A stretch of 64,000 nucleotides of DNA from Streptomyces sp. MBT65 (GTDB taxonomy: Bacteria > Actinomycetota > Actinomycetes > Streptomycetales > Streptomycetaceae): contig NZ_JAENRY010000063.1 of the NCBI RefSeq assembly GCF_016612545.1, positions 1 through 64,000 on the forward strand. The letters are read 5' to 3'. Below are positions 40,950 through 50,450 of this stretch, piece by piece; within the stretch, counting starts at the first letter, position 1, and each line of letters begins with the position of its first letter. Below the pieces are notes generated by a model. It saw only the letters and a program-made list of their open reading frames with translations, was not told the DNA's origin and made no database searches. The position numbers and the translations under genes were made by a program.

Positions 40950-43157
40950 CTAGCCCTTCTCCAAGTACTGCTCCCTCTCCTCGTCCAGCAGCGCGTCCAG
41001 CGCCGTACGCAGCCCGGGGAGGTGCTCCAGTTCGGGATCCGCCTCCACCACCTTCGTCGCCTCCTCCCTCGCCTCCGCGATGACCTCCTCGTCCTCGATG
41101 ACGGACAGCACCCGCAGGGACGTGCGGGCACCGGACTGCGCCTGCCCCAGCACATCGCCCTCCCGGCGCTGTTCGAGGTCGATGCGGGAGAGTTCGAAGC
41201 CGTCGAGGGTGGACGCGACGGCGGTGAGCCGTTGGCGGGCGGGGCTGGCCTCGGGCATCTCGGAGACCAGGAGGCAGAGGCCGGGGGCGGAGCCGCGGCC
41301 GACGCGGCCACGGAGCTGATGGAGCTGGGAGACGCCGAAGCGGTCCGCGTCCATGATCACCATGGCTGTGGCGTTGGGCACGTTGACGCCGACCTCGATG
41401 ACCGTCGTCGCGACCAGGACGTCCGTGTCCCCGGCGGCGAAGCGGCGCATCACCGCGTCCTTGTCGTCGGGGTGCATACGGCCGTGCAGCACCTCGATCC
41501 TCAGCCCCTGGAGGGGGCCCTTGGCGAGCTGGGCGGCGATGTCGAGGACGGCGAGCGGCGGGCGCTTCTCGGCCTCGTCCTCGGCGGACTTCTTCTTGCC
41601 GGCCTTCTTCGGGTCGTCGTCCTCGTCGCCGATGCGGGGGCAGACGACGTACGCCTGATGGCCGTTGGACACCTCCTCGCGGACCCGCTCCCAGGCGCGG
41701 GCCAGGAAGTGCGGCTTGTCGGCGGCGGGGACGACATGGGTGGCGATCGGTGAGCGGCCGGCCGGGAGTTGGTCCAGGACGGAGGTCTCCAGGTCGCCGA
41801 AGACCGTCATGGCGACCGTGCGCGGGATGGGGGTGGCGGTCATGACGAGCAGGTGCGGAGGCTGCTTGCCCTTGCCGCGCAGGGCGTCGCGCTGCTCCAC
41901 GCCGAAGCGGTGCTGTTCGTCGACGACGACCAGACCCAGGTCGTGGAACTGGACCTTGTCCTCGATCAACGCGTGCGTGCCGATCACGATCCCGGCCTCG
42001 CCGGTGACGAGGTCGAGGAGTGCCTGTCGCCGACCGGCCGTCCCCATGGACCCGGTGAGCAACGTGACCTTGGTCGCCCGCTCGGCCCCGCCCAGCATCC
42101 CGCCCTCGGCCAGCTCCCCCATCATCTCGGTGATGGAACGGTGATGCTGCTGGGCGAGCACTTCGGTGGGCGCGAGCATCGCGGCCTGTCCGCCCGCGTC
42201 GACGACGGCGAGCATGGCGCGGAGGGCCACCATGGTCTTTCCGCTGCCCACCTCCCCCTGAAGCAGTCGATGCATCGGATGCTCCGTCGCCAGGTCGTCG
42301 AAGATCTCCCTGGACACCTTCACCTGCCCGTCCGTGAGGGTGAACGGAAGGCGGTCGTCGAAGGCGGTGAGGAGGCCGTCCGGAGACGGTGTGCGGGCTA
42401 CGGCGGGGAGTTGGGCGTCGGCGTGGCGGCGGCGGGCGAGGGCGACCTGGAGGACGAAGGCCTCGTCCCACTTGAGGCGGTCGCGGGCGGCGGCGATGTC
42501 CGCCTTGGTGTGGGGGCGGTGGATCTTGAGGAGGGCTTCCGGGAGGGAGACCAGGCCACGGCCCTCGCGGAGGGAGTCCGGGAGGGGGTCGACGGCTTCC
42601 TGGGCGCTGGGCAGCGCCGTCTGGAGGGCCTTGCCGATCTTCCAGGACTCCAGTTTGGCGGTGGCGGGGTAGATGGGGATCAGGGAGCCCGCCCAGGTCT
42701 CGACCGCTTCCTCGGTGTCACCCTTCAGCAACTCGTATGCCGGATGAGCGAGTTGCAGACGGCGGTTGAAGACGGAGACCTTGCCGGCGAACATCGCGCG
42801 TGTGCCCGGCAGCAGTTCCTTGTGGGGTTTGTGAACTCCCGAGCCGAAGAAGACGAGTTGGAGCCGGCCGCTGCCGTCCGTGATCGTGACTTCGAGACGC
42901 TGGCCCTTGCCCCGGGGGGCCTTGCTGGACGCGAAGGTGTGCAGCCGGGCGTCGGCGACCTGGGCGACCACGGTGACGTGCTCGTCCATCGGCAGCTCGG
43001 CGAGGTGCGTGAGCTGGCCCCGCTCCTCGTACCGGCGCGGGTAGTGGTGCAGGAGGTCGCCCACCGTGTGCAGGCCGAGATGCTCGGCCATCACCTTCGC
43101 GGTGGCGGGGCCGAGCACCTTTTTCAGTGGTTCTTCCAGTGCGGGCACGAGATCCAT
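40950..43157 (-). CDS. recG: ATP-dependent DNA helicase RecG
   Basis: 735 residues from ATG 43157 (MDLVPALEEPLKKVLG). Wedge/OB domain in the first 200 residues; helicase motifs I GEVGSGKTMVALRAML, II DEQHRFGVEQRD, III MTATPIPRTVAM, VI QLRGRVGRG. A Lys/Glu insertion (DPKKAGKKKSAEDEAEKRP) lies between motifs IV and V as in other actinobacteria. It rewinds stalled forks and Holliday junctions. Divergent from the Hsp90-like gene. In S. coelicolor, as I recall, the DAK2 gene follows directly beyond this point; here the two-gene Hsp90-TPR unit lies between. Confidence 0.96.
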   Translation of the reverse strand: MDLVPALEEPLKKVLGPATAKVMAEHLGLHTVGDLLHHYPRRYEERGQLTHLAELPMDEHVTVVAQVADARLHTFASSKAPRGKGQRLEVTITDGSGRLQLVFFGSGVHKPHKELLPGTRAMFAGKVSVFNRRLQLAHPAYELLKGDTEEAVETWAGSLIPIYPATAKLESWKIGKALQTALPSAQEAVDPLPDSLREGRGLVSLPEALLKIHRPHTKADIAAARDRLKWDEAFVLQVALARRRHADAQLPAVARTPSPDGLLTAFDDRLPFTLTDGQVKVSREIFDDLATEHPMHRLLQGEVGSGKTMVALRAMLAVVDAGGQAAMLAPTEVLAQQHHRSITEMMGELAEGGMLGGAERATKVTLLTGSMGTAGRRQALLDLVTGEAGIVIGTHALIEDKVQFHDLGLVVVDEQHRFGVEQRDALRGKGKQPPHLLVMTATPIPRTVAMTVFGDLETSVLDQLPAGRSPIATHVVPAADKPHFLARAWERVREEVSNGHQAYVVCPRIGDEDDDPKKAGKKKSAEDEAEKRPPLAVLDIAAQLAKGPLQGLRIEVLHGRMHPDDKDAVMRRFAAGDTDVLVATTVIEVGVNVPNATAMVIMDADRFGVSQLHQLRGRVGRGSAPGLCLLVSEMPEASPARQRLTAVASTLDGFELSRIDLEQRREGDVLGQAQSGARTSLRVLSVIEDEEVIAEAREEATKVVEADPELEHLPGLRTALDALLDEEREQYLEKG

Positions 43158-43325
43158 TGCACACCACGCCACTGACAATGCCGTATACGTCTTGCGAAAC
43201 TCCTGGTCAGGTGGGTCGTTCGCGGCCTAGGATGGCGCGCTCCGGCCATCCCCCGCGGTCACCGCCTCACAGGGACCGCCCGACCCTCGCGCCGATCGCA
43301 CTTCCCCCACCTCGGCGCTGCGACG

Positions 43326-45152
43326 ATGGACTCCCAGACCTCACAGTCATCACAGGCATCCCAGTCACCTCACACGTTCCAGGTCGACCTGCGCGGTCTG
43401 GTGGACCTGCTCTCCCATCACCTCTACTCGAGCCCCAAGGTCTATCTGCGCGAGCTGCTGCAGAACGCCGTGGACGCGATCACCGCCCGCCGCGCCGAGC
43501 AGCCCGACTCCCCTGCCCTGGTGCGCCTGTACGTCGAGGGCGCCACCCTGCGCGTCGAGGACTCCGGCGTCGGGCTCACCGAGGCGGACGTGCACAACCT
43601 CCTCGCGACGATCGGCCGTAGCTCCAAGCGCGCCGACGGGCTCCAGGAGGCCCGCTCCGAGTTCCTCGGGCAGTTCGGCATCGGGCTGCTGGCCTGTTTC
43701 GTGGTCGCCGAGCGGATCCGGGTCGTCAGCCGCAGCGCCCGTACGCCCGAGGCGCCGCCCGTGGAGTGGACGGCGACCGACGACGGCTCGTACACCGTGC
43801 GGACGCTGCCCGCCGCCGAACACCCCGAACCGGGCACCACCGTGCACCTGGTGGCGCGCGCGGGCGCCGGTGAATGGCTCACCAAGGAGAAGGTCCTGGG
43901 GCTGGCCCGGGACTTCGGGGCGCTGCTGCCGTACGACGTCCGGGTGGACGGCGAGGCGATCACCGATCTGCCCGCGCCCTGGGACCGGCCGTACCCGAGT
44001 CCCAGCACCCGGCGGGTGGCACTCGCGCGGCACTGTCACGAACTGTTCGGGTTCACACCGTTGGACTCGATCGACCTCTCCGTGCCGCTCGCGGGCATCC
44101 GGGGCGTGGCCTACGTCCTTCCCGGCGCCGTGAGTCCGGCGCAGCGGGCCAGTCACCGGGTGCACCTCAAGGGCATGCTGCTGACCGAGCGGGCCGAACA
44201 GCTGCTGCCCGACTGGGCGTTCTTCGTGCGCTGTGTGCTGGACACGGACAGTCTGCGGCCCACGGCCTCGCGCGAGTCTCTCTACGAGGACGAGACGCTG
44301 GCCGCCGTACGGGAGGCGCTCGGGGAAAGGATTCGCTCCTGGCTGACCGGGCTCGCGGCGGGTGATCCGGAGCGGCTGGCCGCGTTCCTGTCGGTGCACC
44401 ACCTGGGGGTGAAGTCCCTGGCGCGGCACGACAAGGAGATGCTGCGCACGATGCTGCCGTGGCTCCCGTTCGAGACGACCGACGGACGCGTCTCCCTGGA
44501 GGAGTTCGCACAGCGGCACCCGGTGGTGCACTTCACGCGGACCGTCGAGGAGTACCGGCAGGTCGCCCCGATCGCGTCCGCGCAGGGCATCGGCGTGATC
44601 AACGGCGGTTACACCTACGACGGCGAGCTGGTCGAGGCGCTGCCGTCGGTGCGCCCGGGGACGGTGGTCGCCGAGCTGGACTCGGACACCGTGACCGCGC
44701 ACCTGGACTCGGTCGACCCGGCCGAGGAGCTGGCGCTGGCGGACTTCCTGGCCGCCGCGCGGGCCAAGTTGGACCCCCTGGGGTGTGATGTCGTCCTCCG
44801 GGCGTTCCATCCGCTGTCGGTGCCCGCGCTGCACCTGGACGACCGCTCGGCCCGGCACGAGCAGGCCCGCGCGGAGGCCGAGGAGCAGGCCGACGACCTG
44901 TGGGCGGGCATCCTGGGCTCGCTGCGGGGCAGTGCGCCACGCGCGCGTCTCGTGCTCAACCATCTCAACCCGCTGATCCGGCGCATCAGTTCGCTGGGGG
45001 ACCGGGACCTGATCGGGACGGCCACGGAGTCGCTCTACGGGCAGGCACTCCTGATGGCGCAGCGACCACTGCGCCCCGCCGATTCGGCACTGCTGAACCG
45101 GGCGTTCATCGGCCTCCTGGAGTGGGCCACACACGGGGAGGGCGACCACTGA
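43326..45152 (+). CDS. Hsp90-family (HtpG-like) ATPase
   Basis: 608 residues. The GHKL ATP site is complete: E43LLQNAVDAI (N47, D50), VEDSGVGL at 77-84, GQFGIGLLACFVVAERIRVVSR at 115-136. The middle-domain catalytic Arg is expected in TASRESLYEDE, as in the NVSRE motif of HtpG. The middle and C-terminal parts diverge strongly from HtpG, no MEEVD-like tail is present (ends WATHGEGDH), and the first 15 residues are a Ser/Gln stretch. So it is an Hsp90-like chaperone or ATPase of a divergent actinobacterial group. Stop overlaps the next start (TGATG). No ribosome site is evident before ATG 43326. Confidence 0.85.
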   Translation: MDSQTSQSSQASQSPHTFQVDLRGLVDLLSHHLYSSPKVYLRELLQNAVDAITARRAEQPDSPALVRLYVEGATLRVEDSGVGLTEADVHNLLATIGRSSKRADGLQEARSEFLGQFGIGLLACFVVAERIRVVSRSARTPEAPPVEWTATDDGSYTVRTLPAAEHPEPGTTVHLVARAGAGEWLTKEKVLGLARDFGALLPYDVRVDGEAITDLPAPWDRPYPSPSTRRVALARHCHELFGFTPLDSIDLSVPLAGIRGVAYVLPGAVSPAQRASHRVHLKGMLLTERAEQLLPDWAFFVRCVLDTDSLRPTASRESLYEDETLAAVREALGERIRSWLTGLAAGDPERLAAFLSVHHLGVKSLARHDKEMLRTMLPWLPFETTDGRVSLEEFAQRHPVVHFTRTVEEYRQVAPIASAQGIGVINGGYTYDGELVEALPSVRPGTVVAELDSDTVTAHLDSVDPAEELALADFLAAARAKLDPLGCDVVLRAFHPLSVPALHLDDRSARHEQARAEAEEQADDLWAGILGSLRGSAPRARLVLNHLNPLIRRISSLGDRDLIGTATESLYGQALLMAQRPLRPADSALLNRAFIGLLEWATHGEGDH

Positions 45153-48091
45153 TGACCGGGATCACGGACTTCGACGCGCTGCGCCGGGCGATGGCCGAGA
45201 ACTCCGAGGAGCCGGAGGGCCCGGCCCGCAACGCGCGCGCGGAGCAACTGCTGGGCGAGGCCGAGAAGTTGGACATCCCGCTCGCCGTCATCGAGGCGCT
45301 CGGGCACCAGCTGAAAGTCTACAACTACAGCTCCGAGAAGGACAAGATGTTCGTCCCCTTCGCGCGCCTGCTGCGCATGTGGGACGAACGGCCGGAGGAC
45401 TTCGACGAGTACGAGGTCCACTCGCTGCACTGGGTCTTCAAGTGGATGTCGTCCGGGATGCTCGGCCAGCCGCACATCCCGCTCGCGTCGATCGAGAAGT
45501 GGCTCGGCGAGATGGAGCACCGCTACCGGCTGGCCGGGCACTCCGAACGGGCCGTGCGCAGCGCCGAGTTCAGCGTCGCCTCGCACGTCGGGGACCTCGC
45601 GCGGGCCGAGCGGGCGTACGCCGCGTGGCTGGCCGCCGACCGCGACACCATGGCCGACTGCCACGCGTGCGAACTGCACACCCAGGGCGAGTGGCAGGTG
45701 CAGCGGGAGCGGGACGCGGAGGCGCTGGAGCTGTGGCAGCCGGTCCTGGAGGGCGAGTTCACCTGCGCCCACGAGCCGCACACCGTCCTCGCGTCCTCCC
45801 TGGCCCCACTGCTGCGCCTGGGCCGGGCCGACGAGGCACGCGCGCATCACCTTCGGGGCTTCCGTCTCGTACGGCCCATGGAGAGCATGCGGGGCGCGTA
45901 CGCGGACCATGTGGAGTTCTGCGCGCTGAGCGGCAACGAAGCGCGCGGTCTTGAGCTGCTCGCGGAACGTCCGGCGTACTTCACGGACTCCGGGAACCCG
46001 CGCAGCGGGCTGGACTTCCTGTCCGTGGTGACCCTGCTGATGGACCGGCTGACCGAACTGGGGCTCGGCGACCAGCAGGTGCCCGGGCCGACCGGCCGGG
46101 CGTGGACCGCACGCGAACTCGCCGTCCACGCACGCGTGGAGACCCTAGCCCTGGCCGCCCGCTTCGACGAGCGCAACGGCACGACCCACGTCGGCGACGG
46201 GGTACGCGCGCGCATGGACCAGCGGCCGCTGGTGGAACGGCTCCCCCTGGGAGTGCGTTCCGCGGGCCGGCCGACCACGGCACCCGTCGTGCCGGGCACG
46301 GCGGTCCCGGAGCGGGCCCCGGAGAAGGACCTCGCCGAACTCCTCACGGAGGCACGGCGACTGTCGGACACGCTGCAACCGCACGCCGTGGAGGCCTGGT
46401 CGGCGGTCTCGCGTGCCGCCGAGGGCGGCGAGCTGTCCGCCCGCGACCGCGCGGAGATCGCCGACCACCAGGCGATGGACCGGGGTCCCGAGGGCCTCGC
46501 CCTCTTCGAGCGCGCGGCCGAGCTGTTCGCGGAGGCGGGCGACCCCGGGGAGGCGTGGGCGGCACGCGCGCGTGGAGCGTACGTACGCGCTCTCACGGGC
46601 GAGATCGACGAGGCCCTCGCGGCGATCGCCGAGCCGTACGACGCGGTGCTGGCCCTGTACTCCGAGGACGGCACGGGCGTACGGCAGACGGCGGCCGTGC
46701 TGATGAGCCGGGCGCGCGTCCTGATGCGGCGGGTCCACGGGGAGTCCCCCGAGGACACCCCCGGTGCCGAGGACCTGGCCGCCGCCGAGGCCGCCGTACG
46801 GGAGGTGCTGGCGCTGGTCGAGGGGCACACAGGGGATGACGTACGACTGGCCGCGCGGGGCGCCGAGGGGCAGGCGATGCTGGCCGAACTCGCGGTGCGG
46901 GGCGGGGACTTGGAGACGGCCGTGCGGCTGTTCTCGAAGGCGTCGACGGCGTTCGTGGTCGCGGGGCTGCCGTGGTTCGCGGTGGAGTACGAGGCCCGGT
47001 TGGCCGGGCTCGCCCATCACCTCGGCGACATCGCGGAGGCGGAGCGGGCGCTGCAGGCCGCCCTGGAGCACGGTGGGCCCTATCTGGAGGCGCCAGGACG
47101 GGCTCAGCTGCATCTCCAGCTCGCCGAGGTGCTCGGCGGCCGGGGACGGTCCGAGGAGGCCGCCGAGCACGCCCTGGAGGCCGCGCACTGGTCCGACGAG
47201 GCGGGCGAGGGCCCGACGCTGGGCGCCTGGGCCCGCCACCAGCTCGGCGGTTTCCTGCTGCGGCAGGGCCGCTGGGCCGAGGCCGCCGAGGTGCTGGAGT
47301 CGGCGCTGCCCGACCTGAGCGTCGAGACGCACGGCGACGGCGCGATCGTCCAGACGCAGTGGTGGCTCGGTGACTGTCTGAGCGAGCTGGGCGAGCACCG
47401 GGCGGCGGCCGAACGGCGGTTGCAGGCGGCCGAGATCGCCCGGCACTGGCCCGAGCAGAACGACCACGCGACGCTCGCCCATCTCGCCGCCGAGTCGCTG
47501 GGCCACGCGGAGCTGCCCGCCGAGGCGGACCAGGCCTACGAGCGCGCGGGTGATCTGTGGCGGTCCCTGGGGAACGTGCACGGGCTCGTCCGCTCGCTGC
47601 GCGCCCGCGCGTGGCTGGCGTTGCGCGCGGACCGGGGTCCGGACCGGGCGCGGGAGCTGATGGCGGGCGCGATCGAGGAGTGCGAGGCCGCGCTGCTCGT
47701 GACGGACGACCAGGAGGCACGGCAGCGGCTCACCGGTGAACTGGGCCACACCCACCGGCAGTTCGGCGAGCTGCTGGCCCGTTCCGTCGCCGAGGAGGCC
47801 GAGGACAGCGCGATCCAGGCCGCGTTCGAGGACGCCCTGGCGCAGACCGCGGAGGCGGTCACCGTGTTCGCCGCCCTCGGCGAGGGCGCGGTGCACACCC
47901 GCACCGGCGCCGAACTCGCCGCGGGCTGGCTGGAGGCCGACCTCAGCCGCCCCGCCGACGCGGCCGCACGCGCGCGTGGCGTGCTGAAGGCCTACGAGGG
48001 TGCCGACGACGGCGACGAGACGGTACGGTCCCGTCGCGCCGAGGCGGAGCAGCTCCTCCAGCTGATGGAGGAGCAGAACGACAACAAGTAG
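45152..48091 (+). CDS. Large tetratricopeptide-repeat protein coupled to the Hsp90-like gene
   Basis: 979 residues from ATG 45152, sharing one base with the upstream stop. Almost wholly helical, with TPR-like pairs over most of the length, for example AERAYAAWLAADRDTMADCHACELHTQGEW, GLALFERAAELFAEAGDPGEAWAARARGAYVRALTG, ELAVRGGDLETAVRLFSKASTAFVVAGLPWFAVEYEARLAGLAHHLGDIAEAERALQ. Ends RAEAEQLLQLMEEQNDNK. No signal, membrane segment or enzymatic domain is apparent. Being fused to the Hsp90-like gene by overlapping translation, it is likely its client adaptor or co-chaperone, by analogy with TPR co-chaperones of eukaryotic Hsp90; this is inference. Convergent with DAK2. Confidence 0.82.
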   Translation: MTGITDFDALRRAMAENSEEPEGPARNARAEQLLGEAEKLDIPLAVIEALGHQLKVYNYSSEKDKMFVPFARLLRMWDERPEDFDEYEVHSLHWVFKWMSSGMLGQPHIPLASIEKWLGEMEHRYRLAGHSERAVRSAEFSVASHVGDLARAERAYAAWLAADRDTMADCHACELHTQGEWQVQRERDAEALELWQPVLEGEFTCAHEPHTVLASSLAPLLRLGRADEARAHHLRGFRLVRPMESMRGAYADHVEFCALSGNEARGLELLAERPAYFTDSGNPRSGLDFLSVVTLLMDRLTELGLGDQQVPGPTGRAWTARELAVHARVETLALAARFDERNGTTHVGDGVRARMDQRPLVERLPLGVRSAGRPTTAPVVPGTAVPERAPEKDLAELLTEARRLSDTLQPHAVEAWSAVSRAAEGGELSARDRAEIADHQAMDRGPEGLALFERAAELFAEAGDPGEAWAARARGAYVRALTGEIDEALAAIAEPYDAVLALYSEDGTGVRQTAAVLMSRARVLMRRVHGESPEDTPGAEDLAAAEAAVREVLALVEGHTGDDVRLAARGAEGQAMLAELAVRGGDLETAVRLFSKASTAFVVAGLPWFAVEYEARLAGLAHHLGDIAEAERALQAALEHGGPYLEAPGRAQLHLQLAEVLGGRGRSEEAAEHALEAAHWSDEAGEGPTLGAWARHQLGGFLLRQGRWAEAAEVLESALPDLSVETHGDGAIVQTQWWLGDCLSELGEHRAAAERRLQAAEIARHWPEQNDHATLAHLAAESLGHAELPAEADQAYERAGDLWRSLGNVHGLVRSLRARAWLALRADRGPDRARELMAGAIEECEAALLVTDDQEARQRLTGELGHTHRQFGELLARSVAEEAEDSAIQAAFEDALAQTAEAVTVFAALGEGAVHTRTGAELAAGWLEADLSRPADAAARARGVLKAYEGADDGDETVRSRRAEAEQLLQLMEEQNDNK

Positions 48092-48112
48092 TCCCCGGTC
48101 AGCGGACGGGCC

Positions 48113-49852
48113 CTACTCGACGCCGATGAGCAGCAGGGCGCCCTGCCGACCGCCCCGGTAGACCACCGTGTCGACCGCGAGGTACGACTCCCGGACGTGC
48201 ACCTCCAGGATGTCGGCGACGCTCGCGGGGGCCTCGTCGCCGAGGACGAGCGTGACGAGCTCGCCGCCGGCCGCGAGCATGCGGTCGAGGACGGCCCGGG
48301 CGGTGGCGGTGACATCGGCGCCGATCACGGCCACGTCGCCGTCGACGAGCCCCAGGACGTCCCCGGCCTGGCAGATGCCGGCCATGGTCCAGGACTGGCG
48401 TTCGGCGACGGCGACCTCGGCGTAGCGGGTCGCGCCCGCCGCCGAGGTCATGGAGACGACGTCCTCGTCGAAGCGGCGCTCCGGTTCGTGCACGGCGAGC
48501 GCGGCGATCCCCTGGACCGCGGAACGCGTCGGGATCAGCGCGACCCGGATGCCCTCGGCACGGGCCTGCTCGGCGGCGGCAGCGGCCGTGTGGCGCAGGT
48601 CGGCGTCGTTGGGCAGCAGCACGACCTCACGCGCGTGTGCCCGCCGCAGGGCCGCGACCAGTTCCCCGCTGGCGGGCGGCTCCCCGGGGCGCGCGAGGAC
48701 GGTGGTCGCGCCGGCCTCGCCGTAGAGCCCGGCCAGGCCCTCGCCGGGGACGACGGCGACGACGGCCCGCTGGGCGCGCTCCCTGGGCGGCCGTTCGGCA
48801 CCAGTGGTGTGGACGTCGCCGAGCCCGAAGTGGGTGATCCGGATCCGGTGCGGCCGGCCGGCCTCGACACCCGCCTCCACGGCGGCGCCCGCGTCGTCCA
48901 CGTGCACGTGGACGTTCCACAGGCCGTCGCCGCCGACCACGACGAGCGAGTCGCCCAGGGCGTCGAGCCGCTCCCGCAGCCGGGTCACGGCCGAGTCGTC
49001 GGCCTCCAGGAGGTAGATCACCTCGAAGGCGGGGCCGCCTTCGCACGGGGTGCCTTCGGGGGCGCCCGGAGCATCGAGAGCGTCGGAAGCGTGGGAGTCC
49101 TGCGAGGCATGGGGGTCATGGGGGTCATGGGAGACGAAATCGTCCTCCACGCGTGCGTGCGTCTCCACCCCCGTGAAGACCGGCCCGTCCCCCGTGAACG
49201 TCTCCACCAGCGCGGCCAGCACCGCGACCAGCCCGCGCCCGCCCGCGTCGACGACTCCCGCGCGCTCCAGGACGGCCAGTTGCCCCGGGGTCGCGGCCAG
49301 CGCGGCGCACGCTCCCTCGTAGGCGGCCCGTGCGACGGTCCCGCAGTCGTCCCCGCCGTCCTCCCCGCTGTCGTCGGCCGCGTCCGCCGCCGCCGAGGCG
49401 ACCGAGAGGACCGTGCCCTCGATCGGGTGGGCCACCGCGTGCCGGGCGGAGTCGGCCGCGCGCCGTAGGGCCAGCCGTAGTCCCTCGCCATCCGTGTGAG
49501 CCGTCTCACCGTCGGCGGCGAGCACCTGGGCCATGCCCCGCAGCAACTGAGCGAGGATCGTCCCGGAGTTCCCGCGCGCCCCTATGAGCGCCCCGTGGGC
49601 CATCGCGCGGGCGGCGTCGGCCAGCGGCGGTTTCTGCTGGGTCAGGGTGCCGTGTCCGTCGAACACCGCCTCGACCGCGGCGACCGCGGACTCCATGGTC
49701 AGGTACAGGTTGGTGCCGGTGTCCCCGTCGGCCACCGGGTACACGTTGATCGCGTCGATCTCCTCGCGCGCACGCCCCAGCGCCCGCAGCGCGAGACCGC
49801 ACCAGGTGCGCACCGCGAGAGCATCGAAGAATGTCTGCGGCACCTGCGGCAC
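48113..49852 (-). CDS. DAK2-domain protein, FakA-like (fatty-acid kinase type)
   Basis: 579 residues from GTG 49852, chosen because AAGGAG stands six bases upstream; GTGs at 49843 and 49882 are alternatives. The DAK2 (DhaL) domain shows NVYPVADGDTGTNLYLTM (three acidic nucleotide ligands), GARGNSGTILAQLLRG and VDAGGRGLVAVLAAL. A DegV-like C-terminal half follows. FakA phosphorylates fatty acids carried by FakB; no FakB/DegV gene is visible here. Between the halves is a low-complexity linker (DPHDPHASQDSHASDALDAP) encoded by an ATGGGGGTC repeat. Divergent from rpmB. Confidence 0.86.
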   Translation of the reverse strand: MPQVPQTFFDALAVRTWCGLALRALGRAREEIDAINVYPVADGDTGTNLYLTMESAVAAVEAVFDGHGTLTQQKPPLADAARAMAHGALIGARGNSGTILAQLLRGMAQVLAADGETAHTDGEGLRLALRRAADSARHAVAHPIEGTVLSVASAAADAADDSGEDGGDDCGTVARAAYEGACAALAATPGQLAVLERAGVVDAGGRGLVAVLAALVETFTGDGPVFTGVETHARVEDDFVSHDPHDPHASQDSHASDALDAPGAPEGTPCEGGPAFEVIYLLEADDSAVTRLRERLDALGDSLVVVGGDGLWNVHVHVDDAGAAVEAGVEAGRPHRIRITHFGLGDVHTTGAERPPRERAQRAVVAVVPGEGLAGLYGEAGATTVLARPGEPPASGELVAALRRAHAREVVLLPNDADLRHTAAAAAEQARAEGIRVALIPTRSAVQGIAALAVHEPERRFDEDVVSMTSAAGATRYAEVAVAERQSWTMAGICQAGDVLGLVDGDVAVIGADVTATARAVLDRMLAAGGELVTLVLGDEAPASVADILEVHVRESYLAVDTVVYRGGRQGALLLIGVE

Positions 49853-50109
49853 CTGCGCCTCCTTGAGCTGCTGGACTGGCACGCAGCGTAGACCTTGGGA
49901 CGGCCCGGGCCCGAGGAGGGCCGGAGCGGGCCCCCGACCAGGCATGGTAGTTTCGTTGTACTGGCGCAGTCGTTGTATGCTGCTCCGGTTGCCCGATCCC
50001 GATCGGGCCATCCCCCCTGGCAGCGCCACTCAGATCTTACGATCTCGATTCCGGCATGCCGGGATCATCCGTAAGTGCATCTGTGCATCTGAAGTCTTTG
50101 GAGTGACCC

Positions 50110-50295
50110 GTGGCTGCCAACTGCGACGTCTGCGGCAAGGGGCCGGGCTTCGGCAACAACATCTCGCACTCGCACCGCCGTACGTCCCGTCGCTGGAACC
50201 CGAACATCCAGCGCGTCCGTACCGTGGTCAGTGGGACGCCGAAGCGCGTGAACGCTTGCACCTCGTGCATCAAGGCCGGCAAGGTCTCGCGCTGA
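50110..50295 (+). CDS. rpmB: 50S ribosomal protein L28, zinc-binding form
   Basis: 61 residues from GTG 50110 with GGAG six bases upstream. Cys5/Cys8 and Cys50/Cys53 (CDVC, CTSC) make the zinc-ribbon C-plus form. Streptomyces also carry a cysteine-free L28 under Zur control elsewhere, so this is the zinc-replete copy. The leader contains a perfect hairpin GCCCGAT-CCCG-ATCGGGC (49991-50008) and the doubled word TGCATCTG. A T-tailed terminator follows. Confidence 0.96.
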   Translation: MAANCDVCGKGPGFGNNISHSHRRTSRRWNPNIQRVRTVVSGTPKRVNACTSCIKAGKVSR

Positions 50296-50337
50296 CGCAC
50301 TGCTGAGCGCGCGGCCACTGCTGGTTCGCTGCATCGA

Positions 50338-50367
50338 GCCGGTCCACCTCGTGTGGGCCGGCTTTTT
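50338..50367 (+). terminator. rpmB terminator with T-run
   Basis: GCCGGTCCAC (50338-50347) pairs with GTGGGCCGGC (50353-50362, one G-T) and is followed by TTTTT (50363-50367), a rare classical terminator here. Confidence 0.85.
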
Positions 50368-50390
50368 GCCGTGCCCTGTCAACAAACCGG

Positions 50391-50450
50391 CGCTTCAGAA
50401 ACCCACGCTTCAGAAACCCGCGCAACAAAAACCTGCGCTTCAGGAATCCG
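50391..50450 (-). repeat. 15-bp tandem repeat, four copies, over the thiD stop
   Basis: Units 50391-50405, 50406-50420, 50421-50435 and 50436-50450; the first two (CGCTTCAGAAACCCA/G) differ by one base, the others are more diverged. The thiD TGA (50442-50440) lies in the rightmost unit, so each other copy holds an in-phase relic of it or a change at it. Confidence 0.8.

Noticed and set aside
44900..45151. Upstream in-frame extension of the TPR gene
   Set aside because: It lies wholly inside the Hsp90-like gene; the TGATG junction marks the true start at 45152.
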